A stretch of 64,000 nucleotides of DNA from Sphingobacterium kitahiroshimense (GCF_025961315.1 NZ_JAOQNK010000001.1:3286001-3350000); one strand, 5' to 3'; counted from the stretch's first letter, positions 1 to 10,202 are shown. The notes: a model not told the origin generated them from the sequence alone. Translations and numbers: made by a program.

Positions 1-1
1 T

Positions 2-652
2 GTACTGACAGGAATTTCGCTGTTATATTGGATAATTATGTCCTTTGCGGGGGATGGATTACATCTCTTTGATGGCGATGTGGACCTGGATGGTCACCTC
101 CACTCTACTGCTGATGTAACAGACGTAGACAGTTCACAAGATTTACATCACCATTCGGACGCCGATACACATATAGAGCCATCATTTTTCGCAAAAGCAA
201 TGGATTTCATTAATGTTGGCAAAGTTCCTATTATGATCATCGTTACACTTTTCAAATTTATTGGATGGATCATCACGATCATTTCTTCATTACTTTTAAA
301 TACCGCCACCTGGGGACTGAAATCCCTTTTTATTTTAATTCCTATATTTTTCATCACTTTTATATTAATGCATTTTTTCACTAAACCTCTTGTAAAACTT
401 TTTAAAAACATTGGATATCATGGGGAAGAACCGATTGATTTCCTTGGGAGAATAGGAAAAATGAAAGCAACAATAGAAGGAAAAAAACTGGGATCAGCAG
501 AATTTTTGATCGAAAGAGATCCTATACGGCTTTATGTAGAAAGTCTAAATGGAGAAAAAATAGAATATGGAGATGAAGTCATTATTGTTGATGAATCAAA
601 AGACAAAAAAATATATTACGTAACCAAAGAAATAACCATTCACAATATTTAA
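2..652 (+). CDS. NfeD/YqiJ-like OB-fold membrane protein (5' partial)
   Basis: The frame is open to the left edge of the window with no stop, and the residues before the first ATG (position 38) look like the end of a membrane helix, so the true start is probably upstream. After a very Asp/His-rich stretch (about residues 10-50 counted from that ATG, including HLH and HHH) come two hydrophobic segments (about 60-85 and 93-115) and a C-terminal beta-rich domain with GRIGK and GDEV motifs, as in the OB fold of NfeD/YuaF/YqiJ proteins. Family members are membrane partners of flotillins, and the flotillin gene starts 9 bp downstream. The His/Asp-rich loop is unusual and could bind metal; that is inference. 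Family assignment rests on architecture and context. Confidence 0.75.
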   Translation, partial: VLTGISLLYWIIMSFAGDGLHLFDGDVDLDGHLHSTADVTDVDSSQDLHHHSDADTHIEPSFFAKAMDFINVGKVPIMIIVTLFKFIGWIITIISSLLLNTATWGLKSLFILIPIFFITFILMHFFTKPLVKLFKNIGYHGEEPIDFLGRIGKMKATIEGKKLGSAEFLIERDPIRLYVESLNGEKIEYGDEVIIVDESKDKKIYYVTKEITIHNI

Positions 653-661
653 TTATTAACC

Positions 662-2779
662 ATGCAGTTACAAACTCTTTTATTTATAGATGGGATAACA
701 GGTCTCATCCTCTTGATTGTAGGAATTATAGTTTTACTAATTTTTGCATTTTTCATTGTATTAAGTGCTTTCTACAAAAAAATTCCACAAGGAAAAGCAA
801 TAGTAAGAACTGGGATTGGCGGGACAAATGTTGCTTTCAACAAAGGGATGTATGTCATTCCAGTTTTTCACAAAATGGAGATAATGGATATTTCAGTAAA
901 AAAGATTGAAATATCCAGAATGCAGCACGATGGATTAATATGTAAGGACAATATTCGTGCTGATATTAAGGTCGCATTTTTTGTGCGTGTTAATAAGTCT
1001 GTTGATGATGTAATCAGTGTAGCACAAAATTTAGGATGTGAGCGCGCGAGTGATCCAGATACGTTAAAAAGTATTTTTGAATCCAAATTTTCAGAAGCAC
1101 TAAAAACTGTAGGAAAAAAATTCGACTTTATTGAATTGTACGAAGCTCGACGGGAATTTAGAAATGAAATTCTAAATATTATTGGGACAGATTTGAATGG
1201 CTATATATTAGACGACTGTGCAATCGATTATTTAGAACAAACAGAATTGAAATTTTTAAGTCCAGATAATATTTTAGATTCACAGGGTATCCGTAAAATC
1301 ACTGAACTAACTGCAGCTCAGAATATTCATGCCAATTTAATACGTCGTGATGAAGAAAAAGTAATTAAAAAACAGAATGTAGAAACGCGTGAGGCAATAC
1401 TTGAGTTAGATCGACAATTAGCTGAAAAAGAAGAGAAACAACGTCGCGAAATCGACAATATTAAAGCTCGTGAAGATGCTGAAATAGCGAAAGTTAGAGA
1501 AGAAGAGCGTCTAAAATCCGAAACTGTCCGCATCTCTACAGAAGAACAGTTAGCTATTCAAGAAGAAAATAAGCTTCGTCAGATTATCATTGCAGAGAAA
1601 AACAAATTACGTACTAGTGCGGTTGAAACTGAACGTGTGGAAAAAGATCGTGCACTGGAAGAGACAGAGCGAATAAGAATTGTCACATTAGCACAAATTG
1701 ATAAGGAACGTTCAATTGAAATCGAAAAGAAAAATATTCAAAATGTAATCAAAGAGCGTGTTCAACTCGAAAAAGGTGTTGTAGAAGAACAACAAGGTGT
1801 CAAAGATATAGAGGTATTCCGTGAAGTTGAACGAAAAAAACAAGCAGGTGTTATTGCGGCATCACAAGAAGCCGAAGAGCGTCTAATATCAACTGTCAAA
1901 GCTGCTGAAGCAGATAAAATAGCTTCTGAACAAAAAGCTGAGCAAGATGTTATTTTTGCGGAGTCCCGCAGAAAAGTTGCCGAGAAAAAAGCGCAAGAGT
2001 TATTAATCGATGCTGATGCGAAAAAAGAAGCATCAGTAAAAGAAGCAGAAGGTCGTAAAATAATTGCCGAAGCACAAGCGAAAGAGGATGCTGCTTTAGG
2101 TCTATCTGAGGCAGAAGTTATGATAGCGAAAGCAGAAGCAATTCAAATACAGGGTACTGCAGAGGCATCTATCATCGAGAAAAAAGCTGAAGCAAGCCGT
2201 AAGCAGGGAATAATGGAGGCAGAGGTAACGCGAGAGAAAGCAATTGCTGAAGCCACGGGTATTCAAGAAAAAGCTGAAGCAATGAAAAAGTTAGATGGTG
2301 TTGGAAGAGATCACGAAGAATTCAAGCTTCAACTACAAAAAGAAAAAGATATTGAATTGGCTCAAATAGGCATTCAAAAAGATATCGCAGCTTCACAAGC
2401 ATCTGTATTGGCAGAAGCGTTAAAAACTGCAAAAATTGATATCGTTGGAGGTGAGACTATGTTCTTCGAAAACATTGTACGCCAAGTTTCTAATTCCAAA
2501 GGATTTGATCATTTAATCAATAATTCAAAACATGCAACAGACATCAAAAATTCATTGTTGGGTCCAGACGGAAAAGGTGATCTGGCAGAAAAAGTACGTG
2601 GCTTAGCCGATAAATATGGTATTTCATCTAATGATATCAAAAATCTAACTGTCTCCGCTGCCTTGGTTCAATTACAACAAGCAGCCAAAAATGCGGATGA
2701 TAATGAAGATACTAATTTCATCAACTCGTTATTCGGTTTAGCCAAAAACTTAGGAATATCAAACAAAAAATTGATCTAA
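662..2779 (+). CDS. Flotillin-like SPFH-domain protein (YqiK type)
   Basis: The 705-aa protein has one N-terminal membrane helix (about residues 8-35), an SPFH/band-7 domain (about 40-230) and a very long charged helical region (about 240-560) rich in repeated EA/KA/EK patterns, typical of flotillins, followed by a C-terminal segment of mixed composition. Flotillins form large membrane-associated oligomers that organise membrane microdomains. The gene directly follows the NfeD/YqiJ-like gene (9 bp gap), the usual pairing for bacterial flotillins, and precedes a giant AAA ATPase in the same direction, separated by 238 bp with inverted repeats. Family assignment is firm; the specific cellular role is not evident. 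Confidence 0.9.
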   Translation: MQLQTLLFIDGITGLILLIVGIIVLLIFAFFIVLSAFYKKIPQGKAIVRTGIGGTNVAFNKGMYVIPVFHKMEIMDISVKKIEISRMQHDGLICKDNIRADIKVAFFVRVNKSVDDVISVAQNLGCERASDPDTLKSIFESKFSEALKTVGKKFDFIELYEARREFRNEILNIIGTDLNGYILDDCAIDYLEQTELKFLSPDNILDSQGIRKITELTAAQNIHANLIRRDEEKVIKKQNVETREAILELDRQLAEKEEKQRREIDNIKAREDAEIAKVREEERLKSETVRISTEEQLAIQEENKLRQIIIAEKNKLRTSAVETERVEKDRALEETERIRIVTLAQIDKERSIEIEKKNIQNVIKERVQLEKGVVEEQQGVKDIEVFREVERKKQAGVIAASQEAEERLISTVKAAEADKIASEQKAEQDVIFAESRRKVAEKKAQELLIDADAKKEASVKEAEGRKIIAEAQAKEDAALGLSEAEVMIAKAEAIQIQGTAEASIIEKKAEASRKQGIMEAEVTREKAIAEATGIQEKAEAMKKLDGVGRDHEEFKLQLQKEKDIELAQIGIQKDIAASQASVLAEALKTAKIDIVGGETMFFENIVRQVSNSKGFDHLINNSKHATDIKNSLLGPDGKGDLAEKVRGLADKYGISSNDIKNLTVSAALVQLQQAAKNADDNEDTNFINSLFGLAKNLGISNKKLI

Positions 2780-2791
2780 TTTTTACACATA

Positions 2792-2826
2792 TGTCAACTT
2801 GATAACGGATTGTTTTCAAGTTGACA
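2792..2826. terminator. Inverted repeat after flotillin gene; terminator or operator
   Basis: TGTCAACTTGA and TCAAGTTGACA form perfect 11-bp arms around a 13-nt loop, just after the flotillin stop codon. No strong T tract follows, so it may be a weak terminator or a binding site instead. A second small inverted repeat with the same TTGAC/GTCAA core lies at 2909-2942. Confidence 0.45.
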
Positions 2827-3017
2827 ACGATATAATTAGCTTTATTACACTGTTCATAATATAGTATTTTCCAAAGATGATTTAGATTTTCACCATTGTA
2901 AATGTAACATTGACTTCACCAAATGAAAATCATAAAGTCAATACATTAACTATATACTAACACAGGTAGAAATTAGAATTCAACACGGATTAAATAGTCC
3001 ACGATTATTTTCGAATT

Positions 3018-6000
3018 ATGCAAGAAACACAAGCGAACAACGATACTTTAGACTCTGGATCTTACGAAATTATCAGAAAACGTCTTCAACATCAAAAAGA
3101 AACGCTTTCCGATAAATTACAATTATTAAATACCGCCAGAAAAGAAATATTTAATTCGACCAACTTTATATTAAAGGCAAATCAACGTATATCAACAGAT
3201 AATAACTGCGTATCAAGAGGTATTTTAGCAATTGGTAATATCTGCATATTCGGATATAATGTACATTTTGGATTACGAACCGAAATTCAGTTACAAGACG
3301 TATTTAGCATCTATTTATTTGAAGATAATCAATTTATTCCCCAAGATCTTGATTTCATAAATGATATAAATTTTGTTAATGATTACCAAAATCTATACAA
3401 ATATTATAGAGATTCAATTTTTTCCAAATTTAGAAAAACAGAGAACTATTTATATATGATCTTTCAAACCACCAAGAATGAACAAGATCTAAAAGCATTT
3501 AAATGGTTGATTAAAGATGGAAAATTAACTTATTTAGATGATCGAAGTATACATGAAGTTAAAAAAGCAAATCAACATGAATTTGATTGGACAAAAACTA
3601 CCCTTGAAGATCGAAGATTGGGTCGGTTTCCCCATATTTCTATCTTAGATAAGGTATTTATTGAAGCAATTCATGGTGATATAACATTTAAAATTGAAAA
3701 TAATACAGAGTCAGGTAAAGGAATTTATTCTGAAAAGGTTAGTAATCTTGATCAACAGCTAGATGATGCAGAATACCATTATGCTGACTTAGGTAATATG
3801 ATTGCTCTTAGGATCAAACCCTTTCAAGAAGAATTTCGCGCTTACATTTTCAACATCAGAACTAAAGAGGTTGTCAACCTAAAAACGCTCAATGAATCTG
3901 CTATTTTGCTACCAGATAATCAAGGTATTATTTTCTCAAATGGATATTATCTTCAAAATGGCACACATAAAACCTTTGAGAATAACCTTGAAAATGTTCA
4001 GTTTCTAAAAAAAGTAATCTCTCCTAACGGAGAAGACTACCTATATGTTTTCACTCATGAGCAGTCGAATACATACATTTTAATGTCTTACAATATTATT
4101 CAACAATCTGTAGAAACCCCAATCGTTTGCAATGGATTTACCATATTTAAAGATGGAAGCTTAATCTATTTTCGTACAGAAAATGAAGCGACGCGCCACC
4201 ATCAAGTACAAATATGGGAGACTCCATACATGGCTGTTCTGAAAGAAAATGCATCGCGCAGAGATGATCCCTTATACAAAATTGGCAATAAAGATATTGT
4301 CCAAGCGATGTCTGAAGTTCAAGAAGTCATTCAACTGATTAACAAAGAAGATTCCTATGAAGGCCTATATGAGGATATTCTAAAAAAATCAAATTCCATC
4401 ATTGATTCGTACTTCTGGGTCCATGATGAGGCTCTTCAAAATCTTGGTACACCATTACAACATATAAAAGAAATTGCGAACACAGCGATCGACGAGTTCG
4501 TTAAGGTACAGATTCAGCGTAAACATGCGGAAGAGATTCTAACAGCAATAGAAAAAAAAATAGAAGATCTTGTTTTTAAAGTCAATAGTTCGATTTATGA
4601 ACAGTTAGATCAACTGGTACATAATTTATCACATACACGTAAATTACAAGGTGAGGTCATTGACTTGCGCAATGTAAAGTATATTGAAAACAATCGGATA
4701 AATGAACTAGAGGAACAGCTTCACCACATAGCGACTAATCTTTCTGAGAAAACAATACAGTTCTTATTACAGGAAGCTGCACTTACATCATATGAACAGA
4801 AGGTTGTCATCCAAAAGAATGAAGTCGACAAAGTAACAAAAGCTATCGATGCCAAAGCCATAGAGGATGGATGTAAAGCTATTTCTAGTGATTTGGAATT
4901 ATTAATTGATATACTTCATAGCTTAAAGATTGATGACACAACACATACAACAAAGATAATTGAAAAAATATCAGTTATTTTCGCTTCATTAAATGAGGTT
5001 CGAGCCCAATTAACACGTAAATTAAATACACTAAAAAGTTCTGAAGCCATTGCAGAATTTTCGGCTCAACTCACTTTGTTAGAGCAATCAATTGTTAACT
5101 ACCTGGAATTATCAACTTCGGCAGAAAAAGTTGACGAGTATTATACTAAGATTGTTGTAAACTTAGAAGAACTCGAAAGCAAGTTTTCTGAATTTGACGA
5201 ATTTGCTTTAAAAATCGCTGATAAGCGCGATGAAATCATTAAAGCTTTCAACGGGAAACGCGAATATATTATTGAACAAATCAATAAACGCGCCTCTTCT
5301 CTTGAACAGATAGCACTGCGTGTCCTTAAAAACATCGAAAATAAGGCAAAATCTTTACTCACGAAAGAAGAGATTTTAAGTTTTTACTCGACCGACTTAA
5401 TGATCGACAAGATTCGTCATATTATTTCAGAACTGAAAACAATACAAGATGTATCTAAAGCCGAAAGCCTTGAGAATTTACTTAAGAAATCACAAGAAGA
5501 TGCGTTAAGAGTTTTAAGAGATAAGTCCGAACTATATGTTGAAGGTGAAAATATAATTAAACTTGGCAAAAACAAATTCACAGTTAATAACCAACGCTTA
5601 GGTTTAACATTAATACGGCGTCAAGACGAACTATATTATCATTTGACAGGAACTAGTTTCTATCAAAAAGTGACCGCCCAAGAGATCAATATTTATAAAG
5701 ATATTTGGGAACAAGAAATTATTTCTGAGAACAAACTTGTGTATCGTGCCGAATATTTAGCTTATAAAACTTTCCTAGCATCACAATCCAAAAGCAATTT
5801 TAATGCAGAAAAATTCATTAATCAAGCTGTAGAACAAAACTATGTAGAATCTTATATCAAAGGTGTTCACAATTTTGATGCCCTTCAGATCTACGAACAA
5901 CTTCACACCCTAGGGGAAAAATTAGATGTATTAAAGTTTGATCCTGAAACAAGAACATTAGCCCATTTTTTTTGGCAGCAATTGGACCAATCCGTTCGTT

Positions 6001-7850
6001 CTAAATTAATAGCTCTTATCCGATCATCTAATCAAATCCTTAAGAATTTTCCAAATTCAAATCGATACGAAAGTATACTAAAGGAAATGAATGATGAGGT
6101 CAATCGTTGGGAAACACACCTGGATCTATCGCAAATAAACAAAGAGAACATTGCAAAATACCTTTTTAAAACATTTAGCAAATTCAATAAATTATCATTG
6201 TCCGACTTTGCCGATCATTTAAAACAAGAGTTTACGCGTTACCTACATGATAGAAAGACCCTAAAAGATTTTGAAGGAGATATAAACAATGAAGGTTTCA
6301 GTCTTATAGATCGTTATTATTTAATTCAGAACTGGCTATATGCTTTTATTGAGAGCAATGATCATTTAATTAAATTTGAAAAATACATTAATGAAACCGC
6401 AGCATTAATCTTGTTTGATCAGATTGATTACGAACTTATTATAGCCAAGGATCAACTTTCAGTAGCGAATTTGAAAGGAAGTCATCCAGTGATCACAAAT
6501 GAAAGTTATCAAATAGATTTTCACTCTTTCATTCAAAAATTAGAAAAATTTCACGATATAGATATACCTCGTTTCGAGTCATTTAACATATTAAAAGAAA
6601 AATTAAGCACAGCCTATAAAAAAGAACTAAAAATAAACGAATTCGAACCAAAAGTATTGAGTTCGTTTGTTCGAAATAAATTGATTAATGATGTTTACTT
6701 TCCTTTAATAGGAACAAATTTTGCAAAGCAATTAGGTGTGGCTGGAGAAAATAAACGTACAGCAAAAATGGGAATGCTTCTTCTCATTTCTCCTCCCGGG
6801 TATGGTAAAACAACATTGATGGAGTATTTAGCAAAAACAATGGGGCTACACTTTGTGAAAATCAATGGTCCCACAATCGGTCACACCATTACATCGATCG
6901 ATCCTTCTGAAGCTAAAACATCTGGTGAACGAGAGGAGCTTAAAAAAATTAATCTAGCCTTTGAAATGGCAGACAATGTGATGCTGTACCTGGATGACAT
7001 CCAACATCTCAATCCTGAGTTTCTTCAAAAATTCATATCACTAGCCGATGGACAAAGAAAGATTGACGGTATTTTTGAAGGAGAAAGCAAGACTTACGAT
7101 CTTCGCGGAAATCGATTTTGTATCGTAATGGCGGGAAATCCTTATACAGAGAGTGGCTCAAAATTTAGAATCCCTGATATGCTAGCCAATCGCGCTGATG
7201 TATACAACTTAGGAGATGTTATAGGAGATACAGATTACTTATTCAATTTAAGCTTAATTGAAAATGCTGCTGTTGAAAATCCTGCAATTGACAAAATTGC
7301 AGGTAAAAGTTTCAACGATTTTTACGCGCTCATACGGTATATAGAAAATAGAGAAGAACAATTACCAGAGTTAGAAGGAAACTATTTGAAGCAAGACGTT
7401 GATGACTTCCTTGCAGTCTCGCAGCATCTTCTTAAGATTCGTAATATCGTCATAAAAGTAAATCAAAGCTACATCAACAGTGCTGCTATGCAAGATAATT
7501 ATCGAACAGAGCCTCCCTTTAAATTACAGGGTTCTTATCGAAATATGAGCAAACTGGTCGCCCAAGTCGTTCCTATGATGAACGATCAAGAAATTAATCA
7601 GCTTATTTTAACACATTATGAAAGTGAATCACAAACGCTTACTGCAGATACAGAATCAAATTTATTAAAGCTTAAAGAGTTAGCAGATATCTTAACAAAA
7701 GAGGAAAAAGAGCGCTGGGAAGCAATCAAAAAGGTTTTTCAAAAAGACAATAAGCATGGTGCTCTAGGTAAAGATGATAAAATGTTTGTTCAATTATTGG
7801 AATTTAATGAAAACTTACAGGGCATAATCAATGCTATCAGTAAGAAATAA
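3018..7850 (+). CDS. Giant DUF3686-type AAA ATPase ('DNA repair ATPase' family)
   Basis: This 1610-aa protein has long N-terminal and central regions predicted to be helical and coiled coil (about 440-880), then an AAA ATPase domain. Walker A is visible as GYGKTT (G1261-T1266, Lys1264) and Walker B as MLYLDDIQ (Asp1326/Asp1327). Length, the AAA position and the flotillin context fit the DUF3686-plus-AAA family, usually named DNA repair ATPase without biochemical proof. No signal peptide is seen, so it should be cytoplasmic. It lies downstream of the flotillin pair in the same direction and may act with it as an ATP-driven partner at the membrane; this is inference. A degenerate -7 box (TATTTTCG, 3006-3013) ends 4 nt before the ATG. 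Confidence 0.75.
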   Translation: MQETQANNDTLDSGSYEIIRKRLQHQKETLSDKLQLLNTARKEIFNSTNFILKANQRISTDNNCVSRGILAIGNICIFGYNVHFGLRTEIQLQDVFSIYLFEDNQFIPQDLDFINDINFVNDYQNLYKYYRDSIFSKFRKTENYLYMIFQTTKNEQDLKAFKWLIKDGKLTYLDDRSIHEVKKANQHEFDWTKTTLEDRRLGRFPHISILDKVFIEAIHGDITFKIENNTESGKGIYSEKVSNLDQQLDDAEYHYADLGNMIALRIKPFQEEFRAYIFNIRTKEVVNLKTLNESAILLPDNQGIIFSNGYYLQNGTHKTFENNLENVQFLKKVISPNGEDYLYVFTHEQSNTYILMSYNIIQQSVETPIVCNGFTIFKDGSLIYFRTENEATRHHQVQIWETPYMAVLKENASRRDDPLYKIGNKDIVQAMSEVQEVIQLINKEDSYEGLYEDILKKSNSIIDSYFWVHDEALQNLGTPLQHIKEIANTAIDEFVKVQIQRKHAEEILTAIEKKIEDLVFKVNSSIYEQLDQLVHNLSHTRKLQGEVIDLRNVKYIENNRINELEEQLHHIATNLSEKTIQFLLQEAALTSYEQKVVIQKNEVDKVTKAIDAKAIEDGCKAISSDLELLIDILHSLKIDDTTHTTKIIEKISVIFASLNEVRAQLTRKLNTLKSSEAIAEFSAQLTLLEQSIVNYLELSTSAEKVDEYYTKIVVNLEELESKFSEFDEFALKIADKRDEIIKAFNGKREYIIEQINKRASSLEQIALRVLKNIENKAKSLLTKEEILSFYSTDLMIDKIRHIISELKTIQDVSKAESLENLLKKSQEDALRVLRDKSELYVEGENIIKLGKNKFTVNNQRLGLTLIRRQDELYYHLTGTSFYQKVTAQEINIYKDIWEQEIISENKLVYRAEYLAYKTFLASQSKSNFNAEKFINQAVEQNYVESYIKGVHNFDALQIYEQLHTLGEKLDVLKFDPETRTLAHFFWQQLDQSVRSKLIALIRSSNQILKNFPNSNRYESILKEMNDEVNRWETHLDLSQINKENIAKYLFKTFSKFNKLSLSDFADHLKQEFTRYLHDRKTLKDFEGDINNEGFSLIDRYYLIQNWLYAFIESNDHLIKFEKYINETAALILFDQIDYELIIAKDQLSVANLKGSHPVITNESYQIDFHSFIQKLEKFHDIDIPRFESFNILKEKLSTAYKKELKINEFEPKVLSSFVRNKLINDVYFPLIGTNFAKQLGVAGENKRTAKMGMLLLISPPGYGKTTLMEYLAKTMGLHFVKINGPTIGHTITSIDPSEAKTSGEREELKKINLAFEMADNVMLYLDDIQHLNPEFLQKFISLADGQRKIDGIFEGESKTYDLRGNRFCIVMAGNPYTESGSKFRIPDMLANRADVYNLGDVIGDTDYLFNLSLIENAAVENPAIDKIAGKSFNDFYALIRYIENREEQLPELEGNYLKQDVDDFLAVSQHLLKIRNIVIKVNQSYINSAAMQDNYRTEPPFKLQGSYRNMSKLVAQVVPMMNDQEINQLILTHYESESQTLTADTESNLLKLKELADILTKEEKERWEAIKKVFQKDNKHGALGKDDKMFVQLLEFNENLQGIINAISKK

Positions 7851-7898
7851 AATCGGTAACATAATAAAGATTAAGATTATTCTATCTTCATAAGATAA

Positions 7899-7928
7899 AA
7901 GAGGCAATCATTAAAATGAATGCCTCTT
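7899..7928. terminator. Bidirectional terminator between convergent genes
   Basis: AAGAGGCAATCATT pairs with AATGAATGCCTCTT with one mismatch and is flanked by A-rich and T-rich tracts. It lies between the ATPase gene on plus and the small lipoprotein gene on minus. Confidence 0.7.
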
Positions 7929-7948
7929 CTATTTTATTGCTGTAAGAT

Positions 7949-8356
7949 TTACTTAGTCGCTGCTCCAGTAATTTCAGTAGCCAATTTTTGAGTATATTCA
8001 GCCCACAATTTAGCATCATCAGCTGTAAACTTACTAGCAGCGGTAGCTGTTTTAGTAGCCCACTCTTGTTGTTTAGTTGCTAATTCTTGAAGCTTAGTCG
8101 CATCACCACCTTTAGCGGCGGCAACATACTCATTCACAAATTTTGTATAATCATCAGCCAATTGCTGTACTTCCGGAGAACTAAATTTAGGTACTGTAGT
8201 TGTCGAAGTAGTCTCTGTAGTAGTTGTTGTCGCAACACCATTATCAGTGTTAACTTGAGTAGTTGTATCTTTTACTTCTACTTTTTTGCTATCCGTATTA
8301 TTACATGACGCAAAAATAATCACCGCAGCCGCAGCAGATAAAATCAATTTCTTCAT
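7949..8356 (-). CDS. Small lipoprotein of unknown function
   Basis: The 135-aa product begins with a lipoprotein signal (MKKLILSAAAAVIIFASC; lipobox FASC with Cys18), then a Thr-rich, low-complexity linker (about residues 25-55), then an Ala/Lys-rich helical domain (about 60-135) with repeated KLQELATK/WATKTA-type patterns. It is probably exported and lipid-anchored. The neighbouring genes do not suggest a function: it converges with the AAA ATPase gene and is separated by 270 bp from the TPM-domain gene. I do not recognise the family of the C-terminal domain. Confidence 0.7.
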   Translation of the reverse strand: MKKLILSAAAAVIIFASCNNTDSKKVEVKDTTTQVNTDNGVATTTTTETTSTTTVPKFSSPEVQQLADDYTKFVNEYVAAAKGGDATKLQELATKQQEWATKTATAASKFTADDAKLWAEYTQKLATEITGAATK

Positions 8357-8626
8357 AAAATTATAAGTTTAAAATAAATAAAATTACGTTAATTTAAAAT
8401 AAAGATCAGACAATATATTTTAAAATTAAACAAATGCTAAAGCATAAAATAAAAAATCAGAAAGAAATGATGTTTTATACTCTTAGAGCACAATAAAGAG
8501 CTTTGAAATTTAATTTGAAAAATTGGATAATTGTAACAATAATATAGACTTATAGATCTATATTTTAGGAAATCCCTTTTATTTAATGAAATACTAAATT
8601 CATCTATCACATTAATGGACAATGCT

Positions 8627-10107
8627 TTACCATCGCCCTCCCGCGCCTCCACCTCCAGAAGATCCTCCACCAAAACTACCACCACCCGAACCACTAGATC
8701 TGCCCGATCCACCACTTGAACTGCTTGATGATGATCTCACCAATCTCGGCGTACTCTGAGTTCCATGAGAGATTGTATAACCACAATATTTACATAGATC
8801 ATACTTTTCTTCCAATCCACCAGAACTATAGGTCGCCTTTGTAATAGTTTTACGTAAATCTTTTTCAAATGTTTTATAATGGCATTGTGGACATAGTTCG
8901 ATAGTTTTATTTTCATCCCAGGGAATCAATTTAGTCTCATTAGTTTTACTATTAACCCAGACTTCATAATCACGGCTATTAATTTTCTCTTCCATTAATT
9001 GACCTGCATCCAGGTAATTTCTCATTTTTGAATCCGCATTATCTCTATTTATACGCAACCAATTACCAGAATTATCTGGGGGTAATAACCGTCCTTCATA
9101 TTTATATAATCTTTTATTTGACTTGCCAAAATCTATCCAAGCCAAAGGACTTACTAATATTGGAAGAAAGTTCCATCTCAAAAATTTACGAATTGCTTGC
9201 TGAATATTTTCCTCATCCTTATAAGAATTCATAACAGTCGTTACGCCCGCATTATACTTCATAGCAAGAGTTATGATACCGAACACGAGAATGAAATAAG
9301 GTAAATTCCTAACTTGATAAACTTGTTCAAAATTTTCAAAAACAAATGCAAAAATAAAAGACGTAAAAACATCAGCATACCCATACACCCACAACCGCTT
9401 ACTAACGGAGGAAAATAACTACTTTTTTTTGTAATCTTTCCCTTTGTCATTTTAGTCACAACTGATATCCAAACATATAAGATTACAAAAGCAAAAAGAA
9501 CTAGTAATGAATTTTTTAAATGTGGATTTTTAAAATTCCAGAAAGGTATTGTTTCTGGCATTAAGCGATCCAATTCTGTTCGTGCATCTGGAGCAGTCAG
9601 GATAGTCTGGATAAATCGTGAACATTCTAAAACGCCACGATCATAATCCTCCGCTTTAAAATTGGGAACTAAAAACTTTTCACCTATCCGCTTAAGATAG
9701 GCATCCGGCAATATACCCTCCATACCATATCCAGATATAAATCGATACTCATGTCTGTTTTTAGCAATAAAAAGAAGTAATCCATTATTACTCTCTTTTT
9801 TACCAATTCCCCAAGCATTAAATAAATTTAATGCAAAATCAAAATCACTATCTCCGACATAGTCATTAACTATTACAATCGCAAATTCACATTTTGTGAT
9901 CGAATCGACCTGCCAAGAAATAGCATCTAGTTCTGCTACTACATGATTAGAAATAATTTGATCCGGATTTGAAACAAAATAATTTTGTCCCTTAATTTTA
10001 GGATTAGGAAGATCTTCAATGCCATATTGAGCAAAAGAAAATGAGGGCCCATGAATTAATACAAGGGTAAGAACTGTGAAAATAATTTTTTTAAAAATTC
10101 TTGACAT
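8627..10107 (-). pseudogene. TPM-domain (YgcG-like) membrane protein, frameshifted
   Basis: Two overlapping minus-strand frames together make one protein of about 493 codons. The first (10107 to 9271) has a signal peptide, a TPM domain (about residues 30-190, with GYGMEGILPDAYLKRIGEKF) and a transmembrane helix. The second (readable from about 9418 to 8627) supplies a membrane segment, a zinc ribbon with two CxxC pairs (CPQC, CKYC) and the Ser/Gly-rich tail ending GGAGGRW that is typical of YgcG-type proteins. The join falls at a five-A run (plus strand 9365-9369). One extra base there would give a continuous reading through MFFTSFIFAFVFENF. It may be a natural inactivating mutation, a sequence error or, less likely, recoding. 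A separate second gene from the TTG at 9394 is unlikely. Confidence 0.75.
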
Positions 10108-10202
10108 AAACTAAATTTAGTATTTTAATTTGAACCAAAAAACATTTAATATTCTTCATAAATAAAATATCGCAACGAAGGCTACTCGATATCAATACAT
10201 TC

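Noticed and set aside
38-652. Starting the first gene at the ATG at position 38
   Set aside because: The frame is open to the window edge and the preceding residues look like a membrane helix, so the start is probably upstream of the window.
8437-8715. Minus-strand ORF over the Gly/Ser-rich end of the TPM gene
   Set aside because: It reads the repetitive tail in another frame and then noncoding AT-rich DNA.
9271-9394. Two independent genes in the TPM region
   Set aside because: The second part lacks a signal peptide and its domains are the normal C-terminus of the first; only a rare TTG start would be available.
9423-9430. Programmed -1 frameshifting at the A8 run in the TPM gene
   Set aside because: Shifting back one base at this run meets TAG immediately, and a +1 shift meets a stop after six codons, so neither route reaches the second frame.
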